Assembly: GCA_041752735.1 (NCBI GenBank)
Contig: JBGSVW010000035.1
Span: 62,001-126,000 of the forward strand
Direction of reading: 5' to 3'
Source: UBA1422 sp041752735
GTDB taxonomy: Bacteria > Bacillota > Clostridia > Peptostreptococcales > Anaerovoracaceae
DNA length: 64,000 nt
The notes below the pieces were generated by a model that was not told where the DNA came from, made no database searches, and saw nothing but the letters and a program-made list of their open reading frames with translations. This document shows positions 7,469 to 17,003 of the stretch, one piece after another. How positions within the stretch are numbered: position 1 is the stretch's first letter; the number at the start of each line of letters is the position of its first letter. The position numbers and the translations under genes are program-made.

Positions 7469-7813
7469 ATGTTTGAAAATCTAAGTTGGAACACAGAATC
7501 AATATTAATCTTAGGCATCGTCACTTTTGTGGTTTTCGCCTTGCTTATCCTTGTCATTTGGAACAGCAAAACAAACAAGCAGGTCAAGACATTGATCAGT
7601 ATTGATGACAGCCTGAAGCACTTGGATGTGATAGAGATAGCAAGCACACCATCTGTGCAGGAACCTATCATTGAGGAAGTTGAACTCCAGCAAGTGCAGG
7701 AAGAAGAGCCTGTCGTAACTGCTGAAAAGATTATAGAACCCGAAACAAGTGCCAACATTGGTAAAAGCGGTAGAGTATACACCAAAGAAGAGCTTGAAGC
7801 ACAGATAAGGTAA
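7469..7813 (+). CDS. Small single-pass membrane protein
   Basis: A 114-residue protein with one transmembrane helix (about residues 11-31, ILILGIVTFVVFALLILVIW) followed by a charged, acidic cytoplasmic region rich in Glu and Val and ending KEELEAQIR. GGGATGGGA precedes the ATG. It is the first gene after a strong promoter, 18 bases before the zinc-ribbon gene, so the two are probably co-transcribed. I recognise no family. A structural or scaffold role at the membrane, together with the next two membrane proteins, is only a guess. Confidence 0.7.
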   Translation: MFENLSWNTESILILGIVTFVVFALLILVIWNSKTNKQVKTLISIDDSLKHLDVIEIASTPSVQEPIIEEVELQQVQEEEPVVTAEKIIEPETSANIGKSGRVYTKEELEAQIR

Positions 7814-7831
7814 TGAAGGGGGAGGACAAAG

Positions 7832-9625
7832 ATGTATTGCAATAATTGTGGGAAATTTCTTTTGGAGAACGATAAGTTTTGCAGCAATTGTGGTGCAAGA
7901 GTATTCCTAAACGAGCAAAACATAGAAAAAGAAAGTACGTTGGATGACTTGAAACCGGATGCCGCACAGGACCTAACGCCAAAGCCAACCCCGCCGGTTG
8001 ACAACATCAAATGGAATATTGAAGATTTTCCGGATCATGACGTAAAGAAGACTGAAGAGATCAACTTTGACTGGGGAAACACCAGTGACTTCAGAAAGTC
8101 CGAATTGACCGCGGAGGAAATTGCACTGAACCCGGCCCAAAAGCCAGACGAAGAGAAACCAACAGAAGGTGGGTTCATTGCAACTCAAATCATAGAAGAA
8201 GTAATCATTCAAGGGAAAGACCTTGAAGAAGAAATATTTGCCGAAGCCTCCTTGGTGGAATCCATTCCAACCGGAGGGGAAATCCACAAACGCAACAAGA
8301 TTGTAGATAAATTTTATACATTCAACAAAAAGAATGAAGAGTTCCAAAAATTACTGGACAAAGAATACGAAAAGATTAAAGAAGGCACCTCGGATGGCTT
8401 GGATGACCAAGCATTCCGAGACAGTGTTTCTAAAATCAACCAAAAGAGCGATGAGACATGGTCCGAGTTCAATCCAACGGAACACATAGCAGAAATGGCA
8501 CTCGCCAGAGAGCGCTTCTTTGGACCCATGACAGACCCATACAAAGAGACCAAAACAGAGGAAAAACCCACTGTGGAAGAAACCCCTTCAGTTGATGAAG
8601 TGCCTGAAGAAGTGCTTAAACCAATCGGGCTACCTGGCGAAGAGCCTTTGCCTGAAAACAACATATTGCCGGATTTGGAAATATGCAAAGATGAGCAAAC
8701 CATGCAAATTCAAGGGGAAGCCTCCTGTGCCCCAATTGAACCGGTAGCCACAAAAGTTATTTCAACACCACTGGATGATCATTTAATCCCTGAAGATTTT
8801 GAGGATCCCAAACCTGAGTTTTCTGAACTCGATGAACCCAAGACAACACTTGAACCTGAAGCGCTCAGAAGTGAACTACATGAACCTGAAGCGCCCAGCA
8901 GTGAAATACGCGAACCTGAAGTACCTAAAGTAGAGGATGATGTGTTTTCAATCCGAGACAAATGGGTAGAGTATGAAGAGGAAAGCGACGAAGATGATGA
9001 TGAACACCATTCCGGTAGCAAACTCGGTAAATTCATTATCGGTTTCCTAATTCTTTTGCTCTTGACCCAAGTAGCCTTGCTAGGGATTAAACTCGTAGCA
9101 CCGGAAAGCGCAGTTGCACAGTTTGTCGATGACAAAGTCCAATTAATCATCCTTTTCTTCCAGGGAAGCGACAACACTTCCCAAGCCGCGGTCACAAACA
9201 GAAATATTGCAGCCGTAAACAAGACCGGACTAATCCAGATGCATATCGACAAAAATTACAATGGTAACATCGCTGTAATAAAATACAACGAAAGCCTGCA
9301 CATGAATGCAACAAATGTATATTCAGATCCATCTTTGAATTTGTCCACGGTTTTGCAGGATAACAAATGGTATACAGAAGATGATGGCAACATTGTATAC
9401 TATGATGACCAGGCCATTAGCGCAATCATATCCTATGAATCTGCCAGAAGTCTGGCAGAAGGGGAATCGTTTGCAACACTTGAGATAGGTGAAATCAGAA
9501 TCAGCGGTGAGAACCTATATGTATGGGTCGCGGAAGAGATTACACCGGGAGACAGACAAGAAAAAATACTCCGGGTTACTGTATCCGGAGAGGCCATGAA
9601 CGTCAATACAGAGTATGACGTATAA
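7832..9625 (+). CDS. Zinc-ribbon, single-pass membrane protein
   Basis: A 597-residue protein with an N-terminal zinc ribbon (C3-x2-C6 and C17-x2-C20), a long acidic, proline- and glutamate-rich region (about 30-395), one transmembrane helix (about 398-420) and a roughly 175-residue C-terminal domain predicted outside the cell. The acidic region carries imperfect EPE-type tandem repeats. GGGGGAGGA precedes the ATG. Zinc ribbon plus membrane anchor is common in Firmicute envelope proteins of unknown function. Its stop lies 13 bases before the UPF0182 start, linking it to that transporter-like protein. Function is unknown. Confidence 0.8.
   Translation: MYCNNCGKFLLENDKFCSNCGARVFLNEQNIEKESTLDDLKPDAAQDLTPKPTPPVDNIKWNIEDFPDHDVKKTEEINFDWGNTSDFRKSELTAEEIALNPAQKPDEEKPTEGGFIATQIIEEVIIQGKDLEEEIFAEASLVESIPTGGEIHKRNKIVDKFYTFNKKNEEFQKLLDKEYEKIKEGTSDGLDDQAFRDSVSKINQKSDETWSEFNPTEHIAEMALARERFFGPMTDPYKETKTEEKPTVEETPSVDEVPEEVLKPIGLPGEEPLPENNILPDLEICKDEQTMQIQGEASCAPIEPVATKVISTPLDDHLIPEDFEDPKPEFSELDEPKTTLEPEALRSELHEPEAPSSEIREPEVPKVEDDVFSIRDKWVEYEEESDEDDDEHHSGSKLGKFIIGFLILLLLTQVALLGIKLVAPESAVAQFVDDKVQLIILFFQGSDNTSQAAVTNRNIAAVNKTGLIQMHIDKNYNGNIAVIKYNESLHMNATNVYSDPSLNLSTVLQDNKWYTEDDGNIVYYDDQAISAIISYESARSLAEGESFATLEIGEIRISGENLYVWVAEEITPGDRQEKILRVTVSGEAMNVNTEYDV
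8820..8930 (+). repeat. Tandem 30-base coding repeats in the zinc-ribbon protein
   Basis: GAACCTGAAGCGC at 8852 and 8882, and GAACCTGAAG at 8912, recur with a 30-base period, giving roughly 10-residue units built on EPEAxxSE. A more diverged unit precedes them. Such repeats may vary in copy number between strains. Confidence 0.75.
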
Positions 9626-9638
9626 GGAGGGAATAATT

Positions 9639-12488
9639 TTGGAAAAGAAAAAACACAAATTTGGGCTGAAAGCGCTAGCGGTTGTCATCTTATTGGCAAT
9701 CCTGCTCATCGTTAGTCTTGTAGGGTACATCACAGACTTCCTTTGGTTCAAAGAACTTGGGTATGTCAGTGTATTCTTTAAGCAACTGGTTACCCAGCTT
9801 GAAATCGGCATTCCCACATTCATCGTGGTCACATTGCTGACTTTTGTTTATCTCAAAATTCTTAAGCGGGGTTATTACAAAAAAGTCGAGTCCGACATTG
9901 CCGGAGAAGTAAGACCCTTAAATGCAATAACTTGGGGCCTTTCGTTGGTGTTGGGTGTTATTGTCACGTATATGGCAGTCACAGGGTTGTGGTTCAACGC
10001 ATTGCGGTTTGCCAATAGCTCAGACTTTGGTATTAAGGACCCTCTGTTTAATTTAGATGTATCTTTTTATACATTTAAACTAGAATTCATTACGCAAATA
10101 AATGACATACTAATTGGTGTGTTGGTTGCACTGATGATCATCACAGTGCTCTACTACGTCATTTTAATTTCCACTAGATTGCCACGGGTCTTTGAAACTC
10201 CCGAGGAGGATGCAGATTTTGGTGGACAGCAGAGTTCGGGTGGCCAAAGCAGCTTTAACAATAGCGCTTTTGGTCAAATGTTTGGTCAGTTTGGAAAAGC
10301 TTTCGGCATGAATCCCAGTCCGACTCCACGAAAAAAACAACTGGATAATGAAAACCTTAAAGAACTACTTTCCATTGCAACGGTGCAACTGATTGTGGTT
10401 GGCGTGATATTTTTTGTAATGCTGGCCATTAATTTCTACCTAAGGCAATATAGTCTTCTTTATGGAGCTGTCGGTTCGTCCGGCGTAGTATATGGCGCAG
10501 GGTATACCGATGTAAACATTACCCTTTGGATGTATCGAATTCTAATTGGATTGGCATTGGTTGGTGCAGTAGGTTTTGCCTTTGGCGTCATCACCAAACG
10601 ATTCAAATGGATTCTGGCTGTGCCTGTTGTTATGATATTTGTAGGTTTGGCTGGTGCAGGTGCAGGCTTGATGGTACAAAACTTCGTGGTTTCGCCTGAC
10701 GAAATCAACAAAGAGAGCAAGTACCTGGAGAACAATATCAAATTCACACAATACGCATATGCGCTGGATCAGGTGGATGTCAGAAGCTTCACAGCCGACA
10801 ACCAATTAACCACCGAAGATATTAAAAACAACGACGCAACTATATCCAATATTCGTATCAATGACTATCTGCCAGCGGAGAAGTTTTATAACCAAACCCA
10901 GAGTATTCGACAGTATTACAGCTTTAACGATGTTGACGTAGACCGGTATATGGTCAACGGTGAATATACCCAGACGTTCCTGTCAGCTAGAGAAATCGAT
11001 GAAACGAAAATCAGCGAAACCTGGCTGAACACACATTTAAAATACACTCACGGCTATGGAATTACGCTGTCTAGAGTTGACAAGGTGACTGCAAGCGGAC
11101 AACCGGACATGTTGATTAAGGACATTCCACCACAATCCACCGTGGATGAAATCACCATCACCAGACCCGAGCTTTACTTTGGTGAGCTGACAAACAATTA
11201 TATTGTCACCAATACCGATGAAGCCGAGTTCGACTACCCTGATGGAGATACCAATGCCTACGTGAAGTACGAAGGATCAGCAGGAATAAAACTTAATCTA
11301 TTCAACAAGGCTTTGTTTGCAATCAGGGAGAGAAGCTTGAAACTGTTGGTATCCTCCAACATCGACAGCCAGTCCAAGATTGTCATCAACAGAAACATTA
11401 AAGCTAGAGTTCAAAAGATTATGCCGTATTTGTCTTATGACAACGATCCATACGTAGTGACTTTAGACGGAAAACTTTATTGGATTGTTGATGCCTATAC
11501 ATCAAGCGATAAGTATCCGTATTCAGAACCTTACGGTGAAGGATCCAAAGTCAATTATGTTAGGAATTCAGTAAAAGTTGTTATTGATGCCTATAATGGA
11601 AACGTTGACTACTACATCGTAGACGCCAATGATCCCATCGCTATGACATTCAAAAACATCTACCCCAAACTATTTAAGGATTTCTCTGAAATGCCGGAAG
11701 GATTACAATCCCATATCAGATATCCTAACACGATGTTCCAAATTCAGGCTGAAATTTTCGAAAGATATCACATGAATGATGTGAAGGTCTTCTACCAAAA
11801 TGAAGACCAATGGCAAATTGCAAACGAAATATATGGTACAGAAGAGCAAGCCATGACACCAAACTATTATATCCTCAGTCTGCCTGGTGAAATGAAGGAA
11901 GAATTTGTAAATTCCATAGCATATACACCAAAAGATAAGCGGAATATGACAGGTCTTCTTATGGCCAGAAATGACGGGGAAAACTATGGTAAGCTGGTAC
12001 TATTCAGCCTACCCAAGAGCAAATTGGTCTACGGCCCAATGCAAATCGAGGCGCAAATTGACCAGACCCCTGAGATTTCCAAAGAATTTTCACTTTGGAA
12101 TTCATCGGGATCCAGTTACAGCCGAGGCAACCTGTTCATTATCCCCATAGAAAACTCACTGATCTATGTTGAACCGGTATATCTGGAAGCAACCAACTCC
12201 AGCATTCCGGAAGTCAAACGCGTTATCGTTGCCTATGGCGATAGAATCGCGTATGAGCCGACCCTGGCTGAAGCCTTGGATACCTTGTTCGGAGACGGAA
12301 CAGGGAACTCAGATGGCGGCAGTGGAGACGGTGGTGATGGAACCGGCGGTGAATTGACCCAGACACAGATTATTGCCGCAGCCGTAGAAGCCTATAACAA
12401 TGCTCAGGCGGCAGCACAAGCCGGTGATTGGGCCAACTATGGAAAATATATGGACCAGTTGGAAAGCTATTTGGCCCAACTGCAATAA
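9639..12488 (+). CDS. UPF0182-family multi-pass membrane protein
   Basis: A 949-residue protein matching the UPF0182 family. There are about seven hydrophobic segments in the first 360 residues, including one near 10-30 followed by FLWFKELGY, then a very large extracytoplasmic domain and a C-terminal Gly/Asp-rich linker with a helical tail. The family is widespread in Firmicutes and Actinobacteria but has no established function. The TTG at 9639 is chosen because AAGGAGGG (9624-9631) lies 7 bases upstream. An in-frame ATG at 9615 has no such site and would overlap the previous gene. It is probably the last gene of a three-gene operon with the zinc-ribbon protein. Confidence 0.88.
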   Translation: MEKKKHKFGLKALAVVILLAILLIVSLVGYITDFLWFKELGYVSVFFKQLVTQLEIGIPTFIVVTLLTFVYLKILKRGYYKKVESDIAGEVRPLNAITWGLSLVLGVIVTYMAVTGLWFNALRFANSSDFGIKDPLFNLDVSFYTFKLEFITQINDILIGVLVALMIITVLYYVILISTRLPRVFETPEEDADFGGQQSSGGQSSFNNSAFGQMFGQFGKAFGMNPSPTPRKKQLDNENLKELLSIATVQLIVVGVIFFVMLAINFYLRQYSLLYGAVGSSGVVYGAGYTDVNITLWMYRILIGLALVGAVGFAFGVITKRFKWILAVPVVMIFVGLAGAGAGLMVQNFVVSPDEINKESKYLENNIKFTQYAYALDQVDVRSFTADNQLTTEDIKNNDATISNIRINDYLPAEKFYNQTQSIRQYYSFNDVDVDRYMVNGEYTQTFLSAREIDETKISETWLNTHLKYTHGYGITLSRVDKVTASGQPDMLIKDIPPQSTVDEITITRPELYFGELTNNYIVTNTDEAEFDYPDGDTNAYVKYEGSAGIKLNLFNKALFAIRERSLKLLVSSNIDSQSKIVINRNIKARVQKIMPYLSYDNDPYVVTLDGKLYWIVDAYTSSDKYPYSEPYGEGSKVNYVRNSVKVVIDAYNGNVDYYIVDANDPIAMTFKNIYPKLFKDFSEMPEGLQSHIRYPNTMFQIQAEIFERYHMNDVKVFYQNEDQWQIANEIYGTEEQAMTPNYYILSLPGEMKEEFVNSIAYTPKDKRNMTGLLMARNDGENYGKLVLFSLPKSKLVYGPMQIEAQIDQTPEISKEFSLWNSSGSSYSRGNLFIIPIENSLIYVEPVYLEATNSSIPEVKRVIVAYGDRIAYEPTLAEALDTLFGDGTGNSDGGSGDGGDGTGGELTQTQIIAAAVEAYNNAQAAAQAGDWANYGKYMDQLESYLAQLQ

Positions 12489-12528
12489 CAAAATTTCCAT
12501 GAAACCAGAATAAATTTAAATTTGGTGG

Positions 12529-12571
12529 CGGGGCATTCTTTACCTACTTGAGGTGAAGAATGCTTTGCCCG
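12529..12571 (+). repeat. Long inverted repeat in the glutamine synthetase leader
   Basis: GCATTCTT (with ACC beyond it) pairs with GGT and AAGAATGC, extended by outer GGGC/GCCC, to give an imperfect hairpin just before the ribosome binding site at about 12584. No T-run follows, so it is not a typical terminator. It could be an attenuation or RNA-stability element, or mark the end of the UPF0182 transcript. Confidence 0.5.
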
Positions 12572-12597
12572 TTGTATTGCATCGAGAGGAGCCATTT

Positions 12598-14514
12598 ATG
12601 TTTAACTTTGATTTGGAGAAGATGCTTTTCACAATCCCTGTGGAGAAGCATTCCGTCAAAGATGTCACCGAGATACTAAACGCCCATCCTGAGGTGAAAT
12701 TTGTCTCTCTGGTTGGCATCGATATCGCCGGACACGCTACGGACGAAAAGATACCTGTTGCAGCATTCCTTAAAAACTTTCAGAAGATGATGCAGTTTGG
12801 TGTCCAAACCGATGGTTCAAGTGTTGTGCTTCCTAAAATCGCCGACTTAAACGATGCAAAAGTAGATATTATACCTGATCCTAATGCCAACTGGTATGTG
12901 GATCATAACTTGAGCAATGTGGATTTTGAAACCGGACTTCCCGTAGGCACTCTTCGGATTCCTGCAATGCTTGTTCACAATGAAGTGGACCAGGTTGGAT
13001 CTCGGGTTGTATTAAGAGACTGTGTCAAAACTTTCGAATCCCAGCTTTTGGACCTGCTTCGCAAACACCCATACGCTTTTGACAACCTGGGTGTAACCAA
13101 CGCCGATGAGATTTCAGAAATAGTTCTGACCTCCGCTACAGAATTGGAGTTCTGGGTTAAAACTCCGGATGAAGAAGCCGACCGAGACCAGCTTTCTACG
13201 GCTCAGAATCTCAAAGAACAGTATTGGAAGAGAACCATTGGACCTGTTCGTTCCGCCCTTGAAAAGTCCTTGATGCTATTAGACCGTTTTGGCCTGGAAG
13301 TGGAAATGGGTCATAAAGAAGTTGGTGGCATTCCTGCAAAAATGGGCCATTCCGGCCACTATGACCATGTCATGGAACAGATGGAGGTGGACTGGAAATA
13401 TGCCACAGCTATCCAGGCTGCAGATAATGAAAACCATGTGAAACATGTAATCCGGGATGTATTCCGAATGTATGGGCTGGACGTAACCTTTGGTGCTAAG
13501 CCAATGGAAGGCATCGCCGGCTCAGGCGAGCACACCCATATTGGTGTTGCTGCCAAGCTAAAAGATGGCAAAATGGTGAACCTTTTCAGCCCCAAAAGCC
13601 TCAAAGAAGATTTCATGAGCCCCATTGGGTTTGGTGGATTGATGGGAATCCTGAAACACTACGAAGTCATCAACCCCTTCATTTCATCCAGCACCGATGC
13701 GCTGAACCGATTGAAACCAGGTTATGAAGCACCTGTTTGTATCGTCACTTCCCTGGGGCACAACACCCATGCGCCTTCCAGAAACAGAACGGTTTTGGTA
13801 GGTTTGGTGAGAGATATCAACGAGCCAATGGCCACTCGGTTTGAACTGCGTTCTCCCAATCCCAGAAGCAACACGTACCTGGTGCTTGCAACCGCATACA
13901 TGGCCATGCTAGATGGCATTAAGGCTGCCTTGGAGAACAATAAAACATCAGCCGACCTAGAAAAAGCTATTTCCAAGGAGTATGGCGAAGAAGCATTTTA
14001 TCTGGAAAAAAATCGGGTGTTCCGAAGTGAAAAGCACGTCTTTGACGAATACACTGTCAAACAACGAAACCGTCTCTTTGGTAAAGCGCCATTGACCGTA
14101 TGGGAAAATGTTTGTGCTTTTGACAAATATCCTGAGAAACTGAAAGCCTTCCAGGTAGGAGATGTGATGACCAAACGCACCATAGATTCCTACAAAGAAG
14201 CAACTACCGCACAGTGGGCCACAGAATTGCAAAGCCGAATCGTTCCCAACACCATGAATCTGGTGCGGTCTACCTATAAGTGTCATGATGAAGCAGATAG
14301 TGTGGATTATGATCACGAATACTGGGCTAAAATTGATAAAATTAGAAACAATCTTGGCAGAGATACGTTAAGTGAACTGTGCTTGCTTTCTAAAATTGTC
14401 CGTGCTCTAGAAAAGAAAAATTATAAAGTCGCTTCAAGCTTGCAAGTTGAAATGCAAAAGCAAGTAGAGGAGCTGGTCCTGCTTTATAGCACATACAAAA
14501 AAAATCTATTCTAA
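12598..14514 (+). CDS. glnA: Glutamine synthetase, long clostridial form
   Basis: A 638-residue member of the glutamine synthetase family, which makes glutamine from glutamate, ammonia and ATP in the cytoplasm. Catalytic blocks visible are ELEFWV (metal-binding Glu), the EVEMGHKEVGG / GHSGHYDH region, GSGEHTHIG (the glutamate-binding GxHxH-type loop), HAPSRNRT and RFELRSPNPRSNTYL. At about 640 residues it is longer than type I (about 440-470) and near type III (about 700) in size, though its N-terminus and motifs read type I-like; the C-terminal extension is helical. GAGAGGAG precedes ATG 12598; an in-frame upstream ATG at 12553 has none. serS follows after 12 bases. Confidence 0.9.
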   Translation: MFNFDLEKMLFTIPVEKHSVKDVTEILNAHPEVKFVSLVGIDIAGHATDEKIPVAAFLKNFQKMMQFGVQTDGSSVVLPKIADLNDAKVDIIPDPNANWYVDHNLSNVDFETGLPVGTLRIPAMLVHNEVDQVGSRVVLRDCVKTFESQLLDLLRKHPYAFDNLGVTNADEISEIVLTSATELEFWVKTPDEEADRDQLSTAQNLKEQYWKRTIGPVRSALEKSLMLLDRFGLEVEMGHKEVGGIPAKMGHSGHYDHVMEQMEVDWKYATAIQAADNENHVKHVIRDVFRMYGLDVTFGAKPMEGIAGSGEHTHIGVAAKLKDGKMVNLFSPKSLKEDFMSPIGFGGLMGILKHYEVINPFISSSTDALNRLKPGYEAPVCIVTSLGHNTHAPSRNRTVLVGLVRDINEPMATRFELRSPNPRSNTYLVLATAYMAMLDGIKAALENNKTSADLEKAISKEYGEEAFYLEKNRVFRSEKHVFDEYTVKQRNRLFGKAPLTVWENVCAFDKYPEKLKAFQVGDVMTKRTIDSYKEATTAQWATELQSRIVPNTMNLVRSTYKCHDEADSVDYDHEYWAKIDKIRNNLGRDTLSELCLLSKIVRALEKKNYKVASSLQVEMQKQVEELVLLYSTYKKNLF

Positions 14515-14526
14515 TAGGAGAGAAGC

Positions 14527-15810
14527 ATGCTGGATATTAAACGAATCCGTGAACAGTTTGAGGATTTACAAACCGCCGTCATGTCCAGGGGACAAGGCGA
14601 TTTTGGCCTGGAAAAAGTCCGGGAGCTTGACATCAAACGGCGAGAAATCCTGGTCTCTGTTGAACAAAAGAAAAACAGACAAAGCATTGATTCCAGGGAA
14701 ATTCCCATACTCAAGAAAGAGGGAAAAGACACCTCGGCCCTAATGGCTGAGATGAAAGAACTTTCCGAAGCCATCCGCAAGATGGACGGCGAGCTTAGCG
14801 CGGTGGAAGAGGAACTGAACTTGATGCTTCTTAGCATTCCAAACACCCCAAATGACAGCGTGCCTGTGGGAACCGACGAATCGGACAATGTGGAAATACG
14901 CCGCTGGGGAACGCCCAGACAAGAGGCATATGAGATGCAAGCCCACTGGGATATTGGAACGAATTTGGACATTTTGGACTTTGAGCGAGGATCTAAAATT
15001 GCAGGTGCCCGTTTTACAGTATACAAAGGACTTGGGGCCAGATTGGAACGGTCACTGATTAATTTTATGCTGAACCTTCACACCGGAGAACACGGCTTCA
15101 CAGAAATCCTGCCACCGTTCATGGTGAACAGGGAGGCTATGACCGGAACTGGTCAGTTACCCAAATTCGAAGATGATATGTTTCATTTGCCGGCCAAAGA
15201 CTTTTTCCTGATTCCCACAGCAGAAGTGCCTGTGACCAATCTTCGAGCCCAGGAAATCCTAAACCCGGAAGAGTTGCCGGTATATTATACCGCCTATACC
15301 CCTTGCTTCCGCAAAGAAGCAGGCTCGGCAGGACGGGATACCCGTGGACTTATTCGGCAGCATCAATTCAATAAGGTAGAGCTGGTAAAATTGGTTCGCC
15401 CTGAAACATCCTATGATGAGTTGGAAAGCTTGACCCTTGCAGCGGAAGAAGTGCTGAAACGCTTGAATCTGCCTTATCGCGTGGTGGCGCTGAGCACGGG
15501 AGATTTGGGATTCTCGGCAGCCAAAACCTATGATATTGAAGTATGGATGCCCAGCTATGGCAAGTATGTGGAGATATCTTCTTGCAGCAATTTTGAAAGT
15601 TTTCAAGCAAGAAGAGCAGGGATCCGATATCGCCCCGATGAAAAAGAAAAACCGGAATTTGTCCACACCCTTAATGGATCGGGTTTGGCTGTAGGTCGGA
15701 CCTTTGCGGCAATCTTAGAGAATTACCAACAGGCCGATGGGTCTGTGGTGATTCCGGAAGTGCTAAGGTCGTACATGGGCGTTGATGTGATCCCTTGCCC
15801 AAACAAATAA
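14527..15810 (+). CDS. serS: Seryl-tRNA synthetase
   Basis: A 427-residue class II aminoacyl-tRNA synthetase that charges tRNA-Ser (and tRNA-Sec if present). The N-terminal coiled-coil arm spans about residues 1-110, followed by the catalytic core with TGTGQLPKFEDDMF, LIPTAEVPVTN, motif 2 (FRKEAGSAGRDTRGLIRQHQF), VEISSCSNFESFQARR and motif 3 (HTLNGSGLAVGRTFAAILEN). Length is typical. TAGGAGAG precedes the ATG. No T-box leader is present in the 12-base gap to glnA, so it is probably read through from glnA or expressed constitutively. Confidence 0.98.
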   Translation: MLDIKRIREQFEDLQTAVMSRGQGDFGLEKVRELDIKRREILVSVEQKKNRQSIDSREIPILKKEGKDTSALMAEMKELSEAIRKMDGELSAVEEELNLMLLSIPNTPNDSVPVGTDESDNVEIRRWGTPRQEAYEMQAHWDIGTNLDILDFERGSKIAGARFTVYKGLGARLERSLINFMLNLHTGEHGFTEILPPFMVNREAMTGTGQLPKFEDDMFHLPAKDFFLIPTAEVPVTNLRAQEILNPEELPVYYTAYTPCFRKEAGSAGRDTRGLIRQHQFNKVELVKLVRPETSYDELESLTLAAEEVLKRLNLPYRVVALSTGDLGFSAAKTYDIEVWMPSYGKYVEISSCSNFESFQARRAGIRYRPDEKEKPEFVHTLNGSGLAVGRTFAAILENYQQADGSVVIPEVLRSYMGVDVIPCPNK

Positions 15811-15888
15811 ACCATCCAATGCCACTCACAAAAAAGAAGCTATCGTGGGCCATTCTTTATGGCATGAAACAGGAGTACCTAAGCAGTT

Positions 15889-16980
15889 ATGGAGTTTAAA
15901 TTAAAAGAATATATTGAGCCAGATTTTAACGAAGATATTTTTATCAATGCCCCCAATGTAACCCTTGTCCCATGTCCTAAGGATATGGCGGCCCCCGATG
16001 ATTTTCACGCTACATCCATTTTCCCTGAATATTTTAAAATAGACGGTAAGTGGATCCTGGCCGAAGAATCCAGAATGGATTGTTTGCCGGTTTATGAAGA
16101 CGGCAAGATTCATATCAGAGAGTTTCGAAACCTTAACAAAGGCGACTTGGTGGTCACCGGAAGAACAGAAGACTGCGAAGAAGGAATATATGTCCATTCC
16201 CATTGCTTCGTCACGGATTCCTATGACGTGGATAAATCTTTTTCGTTCCGTCAAAGCCGAACTCGTGAAACGGGTTTCTCCTGTGACTATGACTTCCTTC
16301 AAGGCCTCCTGCACCATGAAAAAGAACATGGGAACATCGTTTGGGTGCTTGGACCTGCATGTGCCTTCGACATGGAAGCGCGGGAAGCGTTTGCAAAGCT
16401 AATCGAAGGCGGATATGTCCATGCGATTCTGGCAGGAAACGCGCTGGCTACCCACGATTTGGAAGCGGCATATCACGGTACAGCGCTGGGTGCTGATATC
16501 TACAATCAACGGCACCATTACAATGGGCATTACAACCATATCGACACCATCAACAAGGTAAACCAGTATGGATCCATACCGGCGTTTATTGAAGCGGAAG
16601 GCATCGACAATGGCATCATTTATACTTGCGTAAAAAACAACGTCCCATTTGTCCTAAATGGATCGATTCGGGATGACGGACCTCTTCCGGAGGTTCTTGA
16701 GCACACATACAACGGGCAGGATACCATGCGAAAATACATTCGCAAGGCCACCACAGTCATCGGCATGGCTACGGTGCTTCACACCATCGCCTCCGGAAAT
16801 ATGACACCGGTGTACCGTACCATGGAAGATGGAACCATCCGCCCGATTTTCTTCTATATTGTAGATACCACAGAATTTGCGGTTAATAAATTGTCCGACC
16901 GTGGCAGCCTCGGTTCAAAGGGTATTGTCACCAATGTGCAGGACTTCGTCATTAATCTCCGCAAAGGGCTGAACCTTTAA
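15889..16980 (+). CDS. Archaeal-type ornithine cyclodeaminase (TIGR00300 / LOR-SDH family)
   Basis: A 363-residue protein closely matching the TIGR00300 LOR/SDH group: PDDFHATSIFPEYFKIDGKW near the N-terminus, GPACAFD, an AGNALATHDLE nucleotide-binding block, CVKNNVPFVLNGSIRDDGP and VLHTIASGN. Characterised members are archaeal ornithine cyclodeaminases, and the same domain forms the C-terminus of cyanobacterial ArgZ/AgrE; they convert ornithine to proline and ammonia using bound NAD. Length is slightly short for the family (about 400). It is followed by an aminotransferase and an ornithine/lysine/arginine decarboxylase, which supports a role in ornithine or arginine use. AGGAG lies about 13 bases before the ATG. 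Confidence 0.8.
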   Translation: MEFKLKEYIEPDFNEDIFINAPNVTLVPCPKDMAAPDDFHATSIFPEYFKIDGKWILAEESRMDCLPVYEDGKIHIREFRNLNKGDLVVTGRTEDCEEGIYVHSHCFVTDSYDVDKSFSFRQSRTRETGFSCDYDFLQGLLHHEKEHGNIVWVLGPACAFDMEAREAFAKLIEGGYVHAILAGNALATHDLEAAYHGTALGADIYNQRHHYNGHYNHIDTINKVNQYGSIPAFIEAEGIDNGIIYTCVKNNVPFVLNGSIRDDGPLPEVLEHTYNGQDTMRKYIRKATTVIGMATVLHTIASGNMTPVYRTMEDGTIRPIFFYIVDTTEFAVNKLSDRGSLGSKGIVTNVQDFVINLRKGLNL

Positions 16981-17003
16981 GCTCACCGCGAAAGGAGTAT
17001 TGC

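Noticed and set aside
7318..8010. Long minus-strand frame over the small membrane protein
   Set aside because: It overlaps well-supported plus-strand genes with good promoters and ribosome binding sites, and its translation shows no protein-like pattern.
14515..14526. T-box leader before serS
   Set aside because: Only 12 bases separate glnA and serS, with no room for a T-box, and no T-box motif was seen further upstream.
14511..15026. 171-codon minus-strand frame inside serS
   Set aside because: It is antisense to a highly conserved tRNA synthetase and rich in Ser/Leu as expected from a shadow.
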